Assembly (NCBI GenBank): GCA_003116975.1
Contig: BGKB01000231.1
Span: 21,183 to 85,182 of the forward strand
Length of the DNA: 64,000 nucleotides
Source: Aurantiochytrium sp. KH105
Taxonomy: Eukaryota; Sar; Bigyra; Thraustochytrida; Thraustochytriidae
Direction: 5' to 3'
Positions 30,241-41,188 of this stretch are shown here, piece after piece. Below the pieces are notes generated by a model, which was given only the letters and a program-made list of their open reading frames with translations, did no database searches and was not told the origin of the DNA. How positions within the stretch are numbered: the first letter of the stretch is position 1; the number at the start of each line of letters is the position of its first letter. Made by a program: the position numbers and the translations under genes.

Positions 30241-31262
30241 CACTACCACCACCACCACAACAACAACAACAACAAGGTGTATGGCAGCAGCAACCCATGC
30301 AGCAGCAACCCATGCAGCAACAACAACAACAACAACAGTTCGCTTTTCAGCCTCAATCAAACTCTTCAAACTTTCAGGGCTTCCAAGAGGTGCAACAACA
30401 GCAGTTTCAGCCGTCGCAAACGCAAGGATTTCAATCGATGCCACAACCGCAAATGACCACCTTCTCGGGCCAACAGCCAATAAACTTTCAGGGCAACAAC
30501 ACTGGGATGATGCCTCAATTCGTGCAATATCAGCCGCAAGGTGGAGAAGGAGGCCTCGTCATGAACGGTAACACCCCCATACAAGGGCAAAACGAGTATG
30601 GGGCAATGCCAAATCAACAACAGTTTGTAATGGGCCCGGCCCAACAAATTTCAGTGCCGTGCGGATTCGTGAGCGTACAGAGCCCGCAGGGCGGTATCTA
30701 TCTCGTTCCAGCATCCCAGCTGTCTCAGCAGCAAAACATGCCACAGAAGAGTCAGCAGCAACAGGCGCAAATTTATGCTCCCCAAATGATTTTGACATCC
30801 TCGCCAACAGGGCAGGTTGTCTTGCAACAACAAGGCCAGCAGTTCGTCCCTCAGCAATTCGCACAGATGATGCCTGTGACTGAACAAAAATTTAACAATC
30901 TCTCGGAGCATGACAGTCATCACTCCGGCTTATCATCGGGTGCTACCAGCACACGCAAGGGCCACGAAGGCAGCGAGACGCAGATGCTCAAGCGAAAGCT
31001 GAATGATTTCGATCAAAAGGAAAAGACCGTATGGGCGTGCCCGAAATTACGAAAGTCAAAGCGAGGCTCTTCCAAATACCACGGGGTGACATGGCACCGA
31101 CGCGATAGGCGTTGGATTGCCCGCGTCTGGCACGATGGTCGTATTGTCCACCTTGGTTCCTTTGTCCTCGAAGACGAGGCGGGGCGCGTCGTCACCGAGT
31201 GGCTCCGTGCAAATACCTTGAGTCCCAAGTCTCTTTCGTCCGACGAGGAGGGCGAGTTCTGA
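29436..31262 (+). CDS. polyglutamine AP2/ERF-domain transcription factor
   Basis: 608 aa from the ATG at 29436. The bulk (~120-480) is Gln-rich with perfect and interrupted polyQ runs, polyP breaks and repeated MQQQQTMQQQ and QGVWQQQ units, typical of an activation or condensation domain. Near the C-terminus (about 543-592) sits a single AP2-type DNA-binding domain: SKYHGVTWHRRDRRWIARVW, then GRIVHLGSFVLEDEAGRVV, with the YxGV start, conserved W and LGSF strand. A basic stretch (KLRKSKRGSS) precedes it and an acidic end follows. AP2 domains are plant hallmarks but also occur in stramenopiles and apicomplexans. Targets are unknown. The polyQ coding region is a CAA/CAG microsatellite and probably length-polymorphic. 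Confidence 0.88.
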
Positions 31263-31643
31263 TTTGATCCGCATACACGCACGCACGCAGGCGCGCGCGC
31301 AGGCGCGCGCGCTGTGTACAATGAAGGACGGCCACAAGAGGAGGAGACTTTTTTTTTGATGTCTTTGAATTCTATATTTCAGTGATCTGCTCTGGATCGT
31401 TGTGCATGCAACACCATGATGTGAAGTGAAGAAGAACAAACAAACGGTACAAACAAACACACAAACGAGCGAACAAGCAGAATCCCCCTCTCCCCCCCTC
31501 CCTCCCCCAAAAAAAGAAAACACAAAGCAAAAAAAGTAAGAACAAAGAAAGAATTGAACGGTTTTCTCTCCTCTTTTCCTAGATTTTTTCGTTGACTTGA
31601 CCTAGTTGTTTAATTCTCGGAAATGGAACGCCTAGCGCCCTTT
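31263..31643. other. convergent 3' spacer
   Basis: Shared 3' region of the AP2 gene and the desaturase, with GCGC and CACG repeats, a T-run and a C/A-rich tract at about 31485-31515. No gene seen. Confidence 0.6.
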
Positions 31644-33209
31644 TCAAGCCCGCGTCGCATGCTGCCACGCCTCATGCACCTCCTCGTTGCCAAGTTGACG
31701 AAGATGCTCAAGCATCTTCCAGTACGCAGACCACAGCGAGGCCTCGTGCTGATACGGAACGCCATACTCGGCACACGTAGACTCTACGACGTCCTGAATG
31801 TGATAGTACGTCTGATGGCTCAGGCCGGGGAACAAATGATGCTCAATTTGGTGATTGAGACCTCCGGAGAAGTGGTTCCAGAACCACGATCCCACACTCC
31901 AATTCACAGAAGTCTGACACTGTACGGCGGCCCAGTCGTCGAGCGGGACGGACTTGACCGCAGTGCCCGCCTTTGACGCCTGGGCAGAGGCCTCTTCGCG
32001 CGTCTCGTGCATCGGCGTGACACCGTGGAGCGTCTTGGGGGGCGCCATCGTTCCCTTCACCGCGTCCTTTGAAGCGTACGAGACGCCCTCAATGATGTGG
32101 TTCACAATGAACATGGTCGCGAGCACCTCGCCGCACGTGAAATGCGCAATAGCAAAGAGCTTGAGACCTTGCCACGGACCGAGCATATAGCAGGGAAGTC
32201 CAATCATGTACAGCACAGTTAGGGCTTTCATGATCCAGAAACGAGCCACGTACAAGGGGCTGGCGTATCTGCACTCGGCGTCGATCTGAAAGAGACGCTT
32301 GCGAAGGACCACGCCCACATCCTGAGTGACGACCTTGTTGATGGTCATGAAGCCAAAGATAAAGGGTCCATAAATGTGCTGGAAACGATGGTACCAGCGC
32401 TTTTGATGCCATGGGTGAAGACGCATCATCGGGTACGTCGAAAACACGTCCGGGTCGCTCTCCTGATCCGCCGTCTGTGTGTCCATCTTCTTGCCGCTCA
32501 CCTTTTGCAGGCCATTGTCCTCCTCGATCAGGTTCGTGTACGGGTGGTGGCCGAGCACGTGCTGGAACTCCCACGTCATGCCACTGGCGCCGATCATATC
32601 CAGCGTCCAGCCAGCAACCTTGTTCACCCATCGCGTCTGCGCAAAGGCGCCGTGATTGCCATCGTGCTGGATGCATGTGCCCACAAAGGCGGCAAAAACG
32701 CCCAGGGACATGGCTGCGAAAATGCCGCCAAAGGACGGGTCCAAAGTGCACATGAGGTACAAGGACGACCAAAAGCCCACGAGCAGGAGAAATGCCTTGG
32801 TCCACAGCTCGTAGCCGCCGCGCCGCGCCACGCCCCGCTCCTTGAGGCGCGCCACGACCCGCTCGCGCATCACCTTGTAGAAATCGCTGTTCCACGTGTA
32901 GTACGAGGCCGAGGAGAGGCCCGAGAGCGTCCGTTTTTCCTTCTCGTTCGCGCCTCCCTGGCCATCGGGAAGCTTGCCAATGCGATACTTGCGCAGCACC
33001 GCATCCGAGACGCCGCGCACATGGTATGTCTCGTACAGCACGGTGGCTTCTTTGCCCGCGGCCAGCAAAATGATGTCGCCGCCCGGGTGGACGCTCGCAA
33101 ACTTGGTCACATCGTACACGTGTCCATGGATCGCGCACCAGGCGTCGTCCGGCTTGTTGTGCGCGCGGACCTTTTCAAACGGGATCTCCTCGTCGTACCC
33201 GACCGTCAT
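31644..33209 (-). CDS. delta-4 front-end fatty-acid desaturase (cytochrome b5 fusion)
   Basis: 521 aa. It has an N-terminal cytochrome b5 domain with the haem motif HPGG (41-44), then a membrane desaturase with three histidine boxes: HDGNH (182-186), HVLGHH (216-221) and QIEHH (about 452-456, the Gln replacing His that defines front-end desaturases). Four hydrophobic stretches are visible. The sequence closely matches, from memory, the Thraustochytrium delta-4 desaturase that converts docosapentaenoic acid (22:5n-3) to DHA (22:6n-3) and adrenic-type 22:4n-6 to 22:5n-6 at the ER. The start at 33209 (MTVGYDEE) is the one used in that protein; the in-frame extension upstream has no ATG. A 5'UTR intron is likely just upstream. 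Confidence 0.95.
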   Translation of the reverse strand: MTVGYDEEIPFEKVRAHNKPDDAWCAIHGHVYDVTKFASVHPGGDIILLAAGKEATVLYETYHVRGVSDAVLRKYRIGKLPDGQGGANEKEKRTLSGLSSASYYTWNSDFYKVMRERVVARLKERGVARRGGYELWTKAFLLLVGFWSSLYLMCTLDPSFGGIFAAMSLGVFAAFVGTCIQHDGNHGAFAQTRWVNKVAGWTLDMIGASGMTWEFQHVLGHHPYTNLIEEDNGLQKVSGKKMDTQTADQESDPDVFSTYPMMRLHPWHQKRWYHRFQHIYGPFIFGFMTINKVVTQDVGVVLRKRLFQIDAECRYASPLYVARFWIMKALTVLYMIGLPCYMLGPWQGLKLFAIAHFTCGEVLATMFIVNHIIEGVSYASKDAVKGTMAPPKTLHGVTPMHETREEASAQASKAGTAVKSVPLDDWAAVQCQTSVNWSVGSWFWNHFSGGLNHQIEHHLFPGLSHQTYYHIQDVVESTCAEYGVPYQHEASLWSAYWKMLEHLRQLGNEEVHEAWQHATRA

Positions 33210-33243
33210 CGTCTTCTGCGCCTGGTTTTCCTCCCCCTTCTTT

Positions 33244-33491
33244 CTGCAACCATGGATGACGTCATCCAAGAGCACGCGCGATCGTTAGTTCTTTCATCCG
33301 ATTCCTCATGCAGGACTGGGCCAAGGCGCAGCCGGGCGACCAGCCTCTCGTCGCTCGCTCGCTCGCTCGCTCACTCGCACGCACGCAAGCTCACTCGCAC
33401 GCACGCAAGCTCACGCGCAAGCTCACGCGCAAGCTCGCGCGCAAGCTCACGCGCCCACGCTCGAGCTCGTCTTGCCGCACGAGGTACTTAC
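33244..33491 (-). other. probable 5'UTR intron of the delta-4 desaturase gene
   Basis: On the minus strand a strong donor GTAAGTAC begins at 33491, a CTAAC branch site lies at 33284-33288 and a TTGCAG acceptor ends at 33244, 35 nt before the ATG. This spacing is canonical. The intron (248 bp) contains the GCAAGCTCACGC-type minisatellite at 33355-33455. Confidence 0.6.
33355..33455. repeat. GCTC / GCAAGCTCACGC minisatellite
   Basis: A run of GCTC units followed by imperfect ~10-22-bp units rich in CACGCACGCAAGCTCA and CGCAAGCTCA. It lies inside the proposed 5'UTR intron. Confidence 0.75.
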
Positions 33492-35301
33492 CAAGTTGGC
33501 GAGGTTCTGGTTCTGCAATCTCGTCGATCTTCCCTCACCGAGCCGGCCAGCCGTCCGTCCCGCCGACTTCGTTCGGCAGCCGCGCGGGGATCGACGTCGA
33601 GGCCCGCACGAGCTCGCTCCCGCCACGCGCAGCTGCAGCTCGCGGTGCGGTCTGCGGCCTTGTCGAGGCTGCTGCTGCTGCTTCTGCTGCAGCTGCTTCC
33701 CGGCGGAGACGGGGTCGCACCCACCCGTGGCCGCTCCCTATCTTCTCTCACCTTGTCTCGGCTTGGTTACAGTTATGGGCAGGCCTATCTTCCCTGGGCG
33801 CGCGAGTCCTGAAAACCCGTCCGCCTCGAGCCGCGTCGGGCCCGCGCGGCGCGCGCTTCCGGGCTCCGCGGCGCCGGGACCCGAGCGGCGCGAGGGAGAG
33901 AGCAGCGGCGGCGGCGAGAGGAGGGGAGAGGAGAGGAGAGGGGCCCGGTGCGGCGACTTCGCTTCGAGGGCGAGGCCAGGGCACTTCACTTCGCTTCACT
34001 TCGCTTTCACGCGCGCGTCACTTCACTTTGGGAAAGGAGCAAATGAACAAATGGCAACGAGCTGTAGTTCTCGTTCACGGGGCCACAGGAGGAGGAGAAG
34101 CAGCAGCAGCCTGCTGAAAACGCGCGCCGCGCCAATCGTAATCTGCGGCAGACTCCGCACCACTCATTTGTAAGCTGGGATTGAATGCCGCGGTGTCTGG
34201 TTCGCCTTGCACGGGAAAAGGGCGCGAGGAGGGTGTGTCTGCTGGCTCGCCGCGGTGTGCGGAACGCATTTCAAGGGCGCTCTCGGCCTTTTAAATGTTT
34301 TATTACAAGACCCAATATATTTGCAATACTATACAAATTTATATTCCCTAGGTCTTGTAGGATATGAAACATATGCTCTACTGCGGGCGGCGCGGAGGGT
34401 CCCAGCGGTGGTGATTGGGGTTGCGCAGAGCTGATTTTATGCTGATGATCATCATGATTGATGATGGATCGCTTCTTCTTCGTCCATCCATGTGCACCGG
34501 CAGGTCGCAGCGCGCGATTCGTGGAGGCGGTGGCAATTCTCCCAAGCTGGGAGAGAGGGAGGGAACCCACGGTTCGAGTCTCGCCCCTTGGATCCCTCCA
34601 CACGGCACTGCGCTGCTCTGCCATGCTTGCCATGCTTTGTCATGCCCCCGCCATGTCGGCGACGACGGAAACGTCAGCCAGCAAGTTCTTTCCTCGAAGA
34701 AAAGGGCTGCGCGGCCCTAGATGCAGTGCCAAAGAGCCTGGTTCGCAGCCTTGCCGACGGAGATTGGGCCCGAGAGGGGCTGGCGGTGCACTAAACTGCG
34801 ATGGACTCGAATCCATTTCTGTGCTTCAAGAGCTACAAGGTGGGATGGCAGCGGACGTAGCTCCATGCAGAGGCAGGAAATGGGATAGAAAATGGAGTCC
34901 CATGTGGGGGCAACAGGATGGACACCTACGGAAATCGGATCCCGCCATGCCTTGCCTTGCTTTCCCTCGCCTCGCGGACTTTCCTCGCGGACGAGGCCCG
35001 GCCAAGGGACGAGACAATGCCCTTTTGACTGCCTCGGAGCGCCCACGCTCATCCCGGGAGCGCTCCCACGCGCGCTCGCCCCTGCCATTCCACCTGCTCG
35101 ACGGCCTGCCGGCGGCCCGTTTGCTCTTCGTCGTTTTCACCATCACCGCAACCACGACGCAAAGTTAGGGACCCAGCGGCGTGGACGGCGAGCGTGGCGC
35201 GCTCCGGGGAAACGTCGCCGCCCACGCATTGTGACACATTCGTCCGCACGTAAAGCGGCCCAAGTAAGGAAAAGAGGCCATAAAGAGGAGATTGCTCTGC
35301 A
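33492..35301. promoter_or_regulatory. 1.8-kb divergent spacer (desaturase / kinase)
   Basis: Promoter region for two divergent genes. An AT-rich island at ~34280-34375 interrupts GC-rich sequence. Imperfect GAGAGG and CACTTC repeats occur at 33905-34030. I saw no gene. Two tRNA-like T-loop strings were examined and rejected. Confidence 0.5.
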
Positions 35302-37350
35302 ATGGTTGTTGTCATCAGGACGCTCAACCACAAAGACAATGAACTCCAGGCCGACGTCCTTCTTGCGCAGGTCCTCCGCAATGCAGGCCACGAATGCGAA
35401 ATTGTAGCTGGCAGCTCGGTCATGGGCGCCAGCAACAAGGAATCAGTCGTGCTGCTGCATCTGCAACTCGATGCCCCTCTGGAGTCGCACTCCTCTGCAT
35501 CCAAGAGCAGGTCGAGACGATCCTTCTCCATTGATAGCGGGGACATGTCGTACAGCAAGGGCAACGAGGAGAGACTCCGCAATGCTCGAGAGCTCGAGAA
35601 CGCTCTCGCGAGAAAAACGCGTGAGGCCCAGGAACTCGACCACAACCTCAAGGTGGCTCTTAAATCGATCAAGACCTTTCACCGTCAACAAAATGAGCTC
35701 TTTGAAGAGTTCGTGGCTCTCCGAGAAAAGTACGATGCGCACAAGCTCAAGCTGCGCCAGGTGCTTTGGGACTACATCCCCAACCACATTGCCGGCTTCG
35801 AAAGCATCCCCGCCATGCAGACCGATCTCCGCGAGACCGACGAAGAGGTCGGCGACTGGCTCGCTGGGCGCGTGCTTGGTGAAGGGCAATTTGCCACGGT
35901 CAAAGCTGTGCGGGACGGCCCCGCGCTCCTTTTGGCCAAGAGCGGCTTTCTTCCCGAGGATCTCGCCGTGAAGCGCATCATCAAGGACAGAGTCACCGAT
36001 GTTCGCAACATGGGCCGCGTCAACAACGAAATTCGCCTCCTGCGAGATCTTGACCACCCGTGCATCGCCCGGCTTGTCGACGTCTGTCACACTGAAAAGT
36101 ACCTCTATCTCGTCCAGGAAAAGGGCGGCATGGACCTTTTCGAGCATTATCGCGTGCGTCCCGGCCCTGCCGAGGAGAAATTCGTGCAGAGCGTCTTTAA
36201 GCAGCTTTGCTCCGCCGTGCGATACTTGTTCACGCACGAGGTCGTTCATCGCGACATCAAGCCCGAGAACATTCTCATCGACGCTCGAGGCCATGTCAAG
36301 CTCGTCGACTTTGGGCTCAGCACGTACCACGCCAAGCACATGACGCTCGACGATTTTTGTGGAACCCCTGGTTTTTTTGCACCCGAGATGCTTGTTGATC
36401 CAGCATATTCGAGTGAGACGCTCGATGTCTGGAGCCTCGGATGCGTGCTGCTCGAGATGCTCCTCGGACATGGCCGCTTCGCGGAGGTTTGGATGCCTGC
36501 ATACGCATACGAGCACCTGCATGACGCCCAGCAATTCGATCGCGAGCTGCTCCGCTGTGTTGGCGCTGTCAAAGCTATTTTCGGTCAGCAATTGATGACC
36601 ACGCGTCCTCGTGCCGGAACGGGCCAAAGTGTCGAGGAAAAGGAAGGCGAAGAGCAAGAAGGCGAGGATGTCCTTGGAGGCCATTCGCACAAACGCAGCT
36701 ATAACGCTCACGATAATGTCGTCTCAAGCGTTGCATGCTCTGGCCTCGTCGGGACAAACTCGGCGCCGAACCTGCTCGCGTCCAAGGACGAAGTTCTTCA
36801 TCACCATCCGAGAATGCGTCGAAGCAGCGAAGTGTATCCGCATGCCATCACGCACCATATCAACTTCAAGTCGTGCGTGTACGCCATGGAAGAGCAAGCG
36901 ACTCGATCCGCGGAGTGCAAGGACTTCCTTCTCGCGCTCCTTGTGCGCAATCCCGCTTCGCGCCTCCGAACTCATGAGCTCGAGGACCACCCCTTTATTA
37001 CCAATCACACAATCATGCCGGCTGTCGTCTCTAAATCGTCCGAGTCCTTTTCAGCGGGCCCAGTCGTAGCGGCGGCAGCAGCAGTAGGAGGAGGAGGAAA
37101 AGGTTCAGGAGGACTAGGACTTGCCTTCACCATGCCTGTATCCTCGTCGCACAATGCTAAACGATCAGGGCCTGCGGCGCTACAATCTTCTGCGCTGCAG
37201 GTCGAAACAGAAGCTGACTTGCTCCTCGAAGATGGCCTTCGCGATAGATTGCCACCACTTTCGCCTGCATCTCCAAAGGTCGAAGGGATGCAGGAGCTCG
37301 TCAAGGTGGGAGATGATCTGCTTGCACTTCATCATCTCAACATGGCATGA
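35302..37350 (+). CDS. CAMK-like serine/threonine protein kinase with N-terminal coiled coil
   Basis: 682 aa. Residues 1-60 are an unfamiliar Leu/Val-rich segment. A basic RRSFSID site (about 73-79) fits an AGC/PKA phosphosite. Residues ~85-165 form a coiled coil. The kinase domain starts near 188 with P-loop GEGQFATV and catalytic Lys in LAVKRI (~222). It continues with HRDIKPEN (~315), DFG (~336), GTPGFFAPE and a C-lobe with RNPASRLRTHELEDHPF (~550-568). An acidic, His/Ser-rich insertion (~435-535) splits the C-lobe. All catalytic residues are present, so it should be active. The activation segment and DHPFI end resemble CAMK-group kinases. Upstream pathway and substrate are unknown. The C-tail is Gly/Ala- and Ser-rich. 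Confidence 0.88.
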   Translation: MVVVIRTLNHKDNELQADVLLAQVLRNAGHECEIVAGSSVMGASNKESVVLLHLQLDAPLESHSSASKSRSRRSFSIDSGDMSYSKGNEERLRNARELENALARKTREAQELDHNLKVALKSIKTFHRQQNELFEEFVALREKYDAHKLKLRQVLWDYIPNHIAGFESIPAMQTDLRETDEEVGDWLAGRVLGEGQFATVKAVRDGPALLLAKSGFLPEDLAVKRIIKDRVTDVRNMGRVNNEIRLLRDLDHPCIARLVDVCHTEKYLYLVQEKGGMDLFEHYRVRPGPAEEKFVQSVFKQLCSAVRYLFTHEVVHRDIKPENILIDARGHVKLVDFGLSTYHAKHMTLDDFCGTPGFFAPEMLVDPAYSSETLDVWSLGCVLLEMLLGHGRFAEVWMPAYAYEHLHDAQQFDRELLRCVGAVKAIFGQQLMTTRPRAGTGQSVEEKEGEEQEGEDVLGGHSHKRSYNAHDNVVSSVACSGLVGTNSAPNLLASKDEVLHHHPRMRRSSEVYPHAITHHINFKSCVYAMEEQATRSAECKDFLLALLVRNPASRLRTHELEDHPFITNHTIMPAVVSKSSESFSAGPVVAAAAAVGGGGKGSGGLGLAFTMPVSSSHNAKRSGPAALQSSALQVETEADLLLEDGLRDRLPPLSPASPKVEGMQELVKVGDDLLALHHLNMA

Positions 37351-37788
37351 CATGGCAACCTGCAAATCTCCACCCCAATTTACTAGCAATAAGCTACATT
37401 GCACAGAGACTTGGCTGGAAGAATACATACTGAAAACGGCAAACTGTAGATTTCATTGTTGGCGTTGTTGGCGTCTACGTCTCATCGAAAGTAAGCTTAC
37501 GTTGCATTTCTCTTTCACTCCTTCCTTCCTTCTTTCTTGGTCCGACCGATACTCTCGAGACAGACGGTCGCAGGCTCACACGGCAGATATGCCACTTGAA
37601 TGTTGTTGGTACGTATGTATGTTTATTTGTTTGCTTGTTTGTTTGTTCGTTCGTTGATTTGTTTCTTGGTCAGTTTGGGTGTTTACTGACTTGCCGTCGT
37701 CGACACTTCAAGTCGCTCCTTGATCTCTGCAGACTGGCCGGCCTCTACGAAGGACAGGCAAGGAAAGTGGGGCCTGTAAATCGTGCGT
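37351..37788. other. convergent 3' spacer
   Basis: AT-richer 3' region between the kinase and the ankyrin protein, with a TTTG/TTCG repeat at 37620-37665. No gene seen. Confidence 0.6.
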
Positions 37789-40053
37789 CTACCTTTTTGC
37801 CTTCTTCTCTTTCTTGCTGGCCTTCTTCTTTTGTTTCTTATTCTTGTTGTCGCTGTTTTCGGTCTTTTTGCTCGATTTTAGGTTTGCAGCATTTTTGCCT
37901 GCCCTGTTCTCCTCCTCTTCACCGTCAACATCCCCGTCGTCTGAACCATACTCTGACTGCGAATCCGAGCCCGAATCGTCGTCGTCATCGCCAAAGATAG
38001 AATTGTAAATTGCCGAAAAGATTCCACCCCCCTGCTCATCTTCCGAGTCAGAGGAGTCGGTCGAGAAGTCACTGTCATCGTCGCCATCGTGCTGCGCATC
38101 CTTTCCTCCTCCCGCACGCGAAGCCCCTCCGCGCGCTGCTGAGCCACTCTGCTCGTCACGACCTCCCGCTTCCGATACGGCTAATTTTTCCTTCTCCTTC
38201 TTTTTTGATGCCTTTTTCTTGCTCTTGTTCGACTTTCCCGAACTTTTGGTGGCACCAGCGTTTACGCCCTCCGTTGTCCCACCGCCAGCAGCAAAGTCTG
38301 CAAGAGCTTCTTGCGCCTCTTGAAGCTGTTTCCTCAGATCGCTCGCGTAGCCGAGATGGAGGCGTGCTTCGCTAAAGCGGAGCCTTCGCTCGGCCTCGAG
38401 CTCTTTTCCGAGTCGATCCCGCTCCATGAGAATGCACTCGATCGACTCGCTACGTTCCATCGACCTCTTGCGTCGTCTGGGTGACAAAGCGTGCACGTTT
38501 GGCAACGAGCTTGCCCCCCCCTCTTCGGAAACACTTTTAGACATTGTGCCACGTGTTTCTGCGCGCTGATCGTCGTCCACAGAATGTTTGTCGTTTTTGT
38601 TTGGTTGGCTTTGCTGCTGTCCCTGCGATGTTTCGAGTTCTCCCTGCTGTTTACCGGTCGAAGATGTAGGTGCATGCGTTTTAGAACGCGCGTCGGAGCT
38701 CGCATGAGACCGGAGGCTGTGCGCTCCATCCGTCGCGGACCCGAGAGAAACGCGACGCGAGACAGCGGAAGCAGTTTCGTCAAGGAGCGACAAAAGGCGT
38801 TCCTCTTTTTCGTGAAGCGCTGATCGCAACATTGCGTTCTCCTGCAGACAGCGTTCCAGCTCCATGTCGCACTTTACATACATGCTCTGCAAGTGCTCCT
38901 TGTGGTCCGCGACACGCTGCAACTGCGAAGAGACACTCCTGAACTCGTCTTGCAATTTCGAAATGTACTTGAGCACGCCATTCTCTTCCAAGAGGGACTC
39001 GACTGTCTCGCGGAGCGCCACGATCGTAAGATCCTTTTCTTCGACCATGCGCCGCAATTCGTAAACTTCGTCCTTATCCACGAGATGATGGTCCTTGCTT
39101 GCTACCTCTTGTCCATCGACAATAACATTGTGCCTGGTCTCCGCAGAAGTGGACTTTGCCACGCCATCCTTGGAGGAGGAGGAGGTGGAGGACTCGGAGA
39201 GAGCCTCTGAGCCCTTGAATTCTCGACCTTTGCTCTCTTCGTTTTCACCCCCATCCTTCGGAAACTGGTCGAGTTGGCCAAACAGGGCGGCGAACGCAGA
39301 CCGCAGGGCCTGGGTTTTGGCAAGCTCGACAGGCAAGTGCCCATCAACGTCGCGCGCGTCTGGGCTTGCCCCCAGCTCCAGGAGAGCGCTCGCTGTTTCC
39401 ACGTGGCCCCCTTCGCACGCCTCGTGCATGGGGGTCCGCTTTTTGTCATTGCAGGCTTCGAGCACGGCACCTGCATTGACGAGTTCCTGCAAGAGCTCGC
39501 GAGGCTGTCCGAACGAGGCAGCCCAGTGCAGAATCGTTGCATGGGCCGTGGTCCCGTCATCAGCGTTAGCATTGACGCCGCCATGCAGCAGACCGCGAAC
39601 CTTTTCGAGGTCGCCTGCTGCCACTTGCTGCAAGAGTTCTTGCTCGAGAGCCTGTCGCACGGCCTGGCTGGCAACCTCGGCCGGCTTCCGGCCCTGGTCA
39701 TCCTCGACGTCCGCCCGCGCGCCGAGTTTAAGCAGAGCGCGGACAACGTCCACTTGGCCATTTTCGCACGCAATGTGGAGTGCTGTCGACCGGCGCTTCC
39801 GTGTCTCTGCAGCCGCGCCTGTGCTGCTCTGCTCGATGTCGCTGCCGACGTCGACGTGGACTGGCGCGTCGACGTGGAACCCGTGCTGCTCGAGCGCCGC
39901 CTTGACCACATCTGTGCGGCCCGCTTCGCAGGCCTTGGCGATGAGATCCTCGAGGGCGGCGGCGGCCTCCGCCTCCTCGCCATCCGCGCTATCGGTGCCT
40001 CGTCGCGGGGCCATCGTCCTCGTCGTAGTTGGCGGCGTCGAAGTCGGCGCCAT
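37789..40053 (-). CDS. ankyrin-repeat and coiled-coil protein
   Basis: 754 aa from the ATG at 40053; another ATG lies 13 codons in, and the frame stays open upstream to about 40746 with further candidate starts. Residues ~30-260 hold ankyrin repeats with clear TALHIACENGQVDVVRALLKLGA, TILHWAASFGQPRELLQELVNAGA and TPMHEACEGGHVETASALLELGA units. A coiled coil follows at ~325-440 (DEVYELRRMVEEKDLTIVAL). Then come a Ser/Gln linker, a second short coiled coil (RDRLGKELEAERRL) and a C-terminus alternating acidic Asp/Ser blocks with a Lys-rich KKKASKKEKKAKR end, a likely nuclear or nucleolar signal. This is probably a scaffold. No enzyme domain is visible. Confidence 0.8.
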   Translation of the reverse strand: MAPTSTPPTTTRTMAPRRGTDSADGEEAEAAAALEDLIAKACEAGRTDVVKAALEQHGFHVDAPVHVDVGSDIEQSSTGAAAETRKRRSTALHIACENGQVDVVRALLKLGARADVEDDQGRKPAEVASQAVRQALEQELLQQVAAGDLEKVRGLLHGGVNANADDGTTAHATILHWAASFGQPRELLQELVNAGAVLEACNDKKRTPMHEACEGGHVETASALLELGASPDARDVDGHLPVELAKTQALRSAFAALFGQLDQFPKDGGENEESKGREFKGSEALSESSTSSSSKDGVAKSTSAETRHNVIVDGQEVASKDHHLVDKDEVYELRRMVEEKDLTIVALRETVESLLEENGVLKYISKLQDEFRSVSSQLQRVADHKEHLQSMYVKCDMELERCLQENAMLRSALHEKEERLLSLLDETASAVSRRVSLGSATDGAHSLRSHASSDARSKTHAPTSSTGKQQGELETSQGQQQSQPNKNDKHSVDDDQRAETRGTMSKSVSEEGGASSLPNVHALSPRRRKRSMERSESIECILMERDRLGKELEAERRLRFSEARLHLGYASDLRKQLQEAQEALADFAAGGGTTEGVNAGATKSSGKSNKSKKKASKKKEKEKLAVSEAGGRDEQSGSAARGGASRAGGGKDAQHDGDDDSDFSTDSSDSEDEQGGGIFSAIYNSIFGDDDDDSGSDSQSEYGSDDGDVDGEEEENRAGKNAANLKSSKKTENSDNKNKKQKKKASKKEKKAKR

Positions 40054-41188
40054 GCCGCCCAATCGATCGATGCTCGCTGCCTCCGTCGCGCCGATGCCTC
40101 TCGCACGCTGGCGACCGCGACGCGGCGGAACGGTCTGCGCGGAGGGCACGACCACCAGAGCTCGCGCGGGTCTCCCTTGGGCGTGGCGCGATGCCCGCCT
40201 CGCCTGCGAAGGGACGGGCTGCGCGGGGTGTGCCAGATCGACTCTGCCCGTTGGCGCCTTTCTGAAGGAGCGCCCCGCCCGACAGGGAGTCACTGTAGGA
40301 TTCATAGGCCCCTTCGCCAACCGGGCATGATAGACCGCTTCGACGGCCCCACCGTCTCGGCCGCGGTCGCAGGCGCGAGCGGCTCTTACGTCGTCGCCGC
40401 AAGCGCGGTGCACGCAGCAACGAAAAGGCGAGCCATTGGCGGGCTTCCGCATGTTCGAAGTGCGATGAAATTGTACAAAACTGTGAGTATGGGTTTCGTG
40501 ATTTTGGCCGCCGGGCACGGGTGGGAGTACTTTGTAATTCGTACTACAACAAGAAGGAAAAGATGGCCTCCTCGCTTTGCGATGTTCAGAAATCAAACGG
40601 GATTTCAATATATTGCACAGTCTCGCATTCTCTGTCAACCAAATACCTGGGAAAGCGAATGATCTTGGCCGTCTGTGGTGACAAACGGTTAATTTACATC
40701 TCTCGAGGCCTCTTTTTTGGCTCTCTTTGTGCGCAACAGTTCTCACTCAATCATGACTAACTTAGCCACGTCAATGAACCGAGATTGAATCCTCAAAGCA
40801 AGGAAACGAGCTGATTTGTTCTCTTCACCATCCGAGTCCCGTTGATGCAGATGCTCGACCAGCAAGGTTCCACCTGGGCTCGCGAAGCTCCTTGCTGAGC
40901 CAAACTCATGGCGCAAATTTCGGTGTCATCGTTGCCTCGCGCACTTCGCATTGCAACGCATCGCGCAAAGCCCCGTCAGGTCAGGCGAAGCTTGGTCGTA
41001 GCGAGAAGGGCTTCTGTTCTGGCTCGTCGTTGTGTCGTCGCCCGCCTTCTTGTTCTTCAAGAAAGCTGGCAGACCGACCAAGCCAAGCCAAGCCAAGCAG
41101 GCAGACCCAGAACAAGACGGAGAAGGTCGAAGACGACGAGGACAGAGGACGAGGGCGGAGACGAGGAGCGCTGGCGGAGGGCGCAGCC
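40054..41188. promoter_or_regulatory. 1.1-kb divergent spacer
   Basis: Separates the ankyrin gene from the TPR/CCCH gene. The half nearest 40053 is GC-rich and could encode a longer N-terminus for the ankyrin protein. The centre (40430-40900) is AT-richer. An (AGCCA)n pentamer lies at 41078-41098. Confidence 0.5.

Noticed and set aside
34560-34830. tRNA-like strings GGTTCGAGTC (~34576) and GATGGACTCGAATCC (~34802)
   Set aside because: The T-loop stem does not pair in the first. The second has a 6-nt loop and no matching D-arm or acceptor stem, so neither folds as a tRNA.
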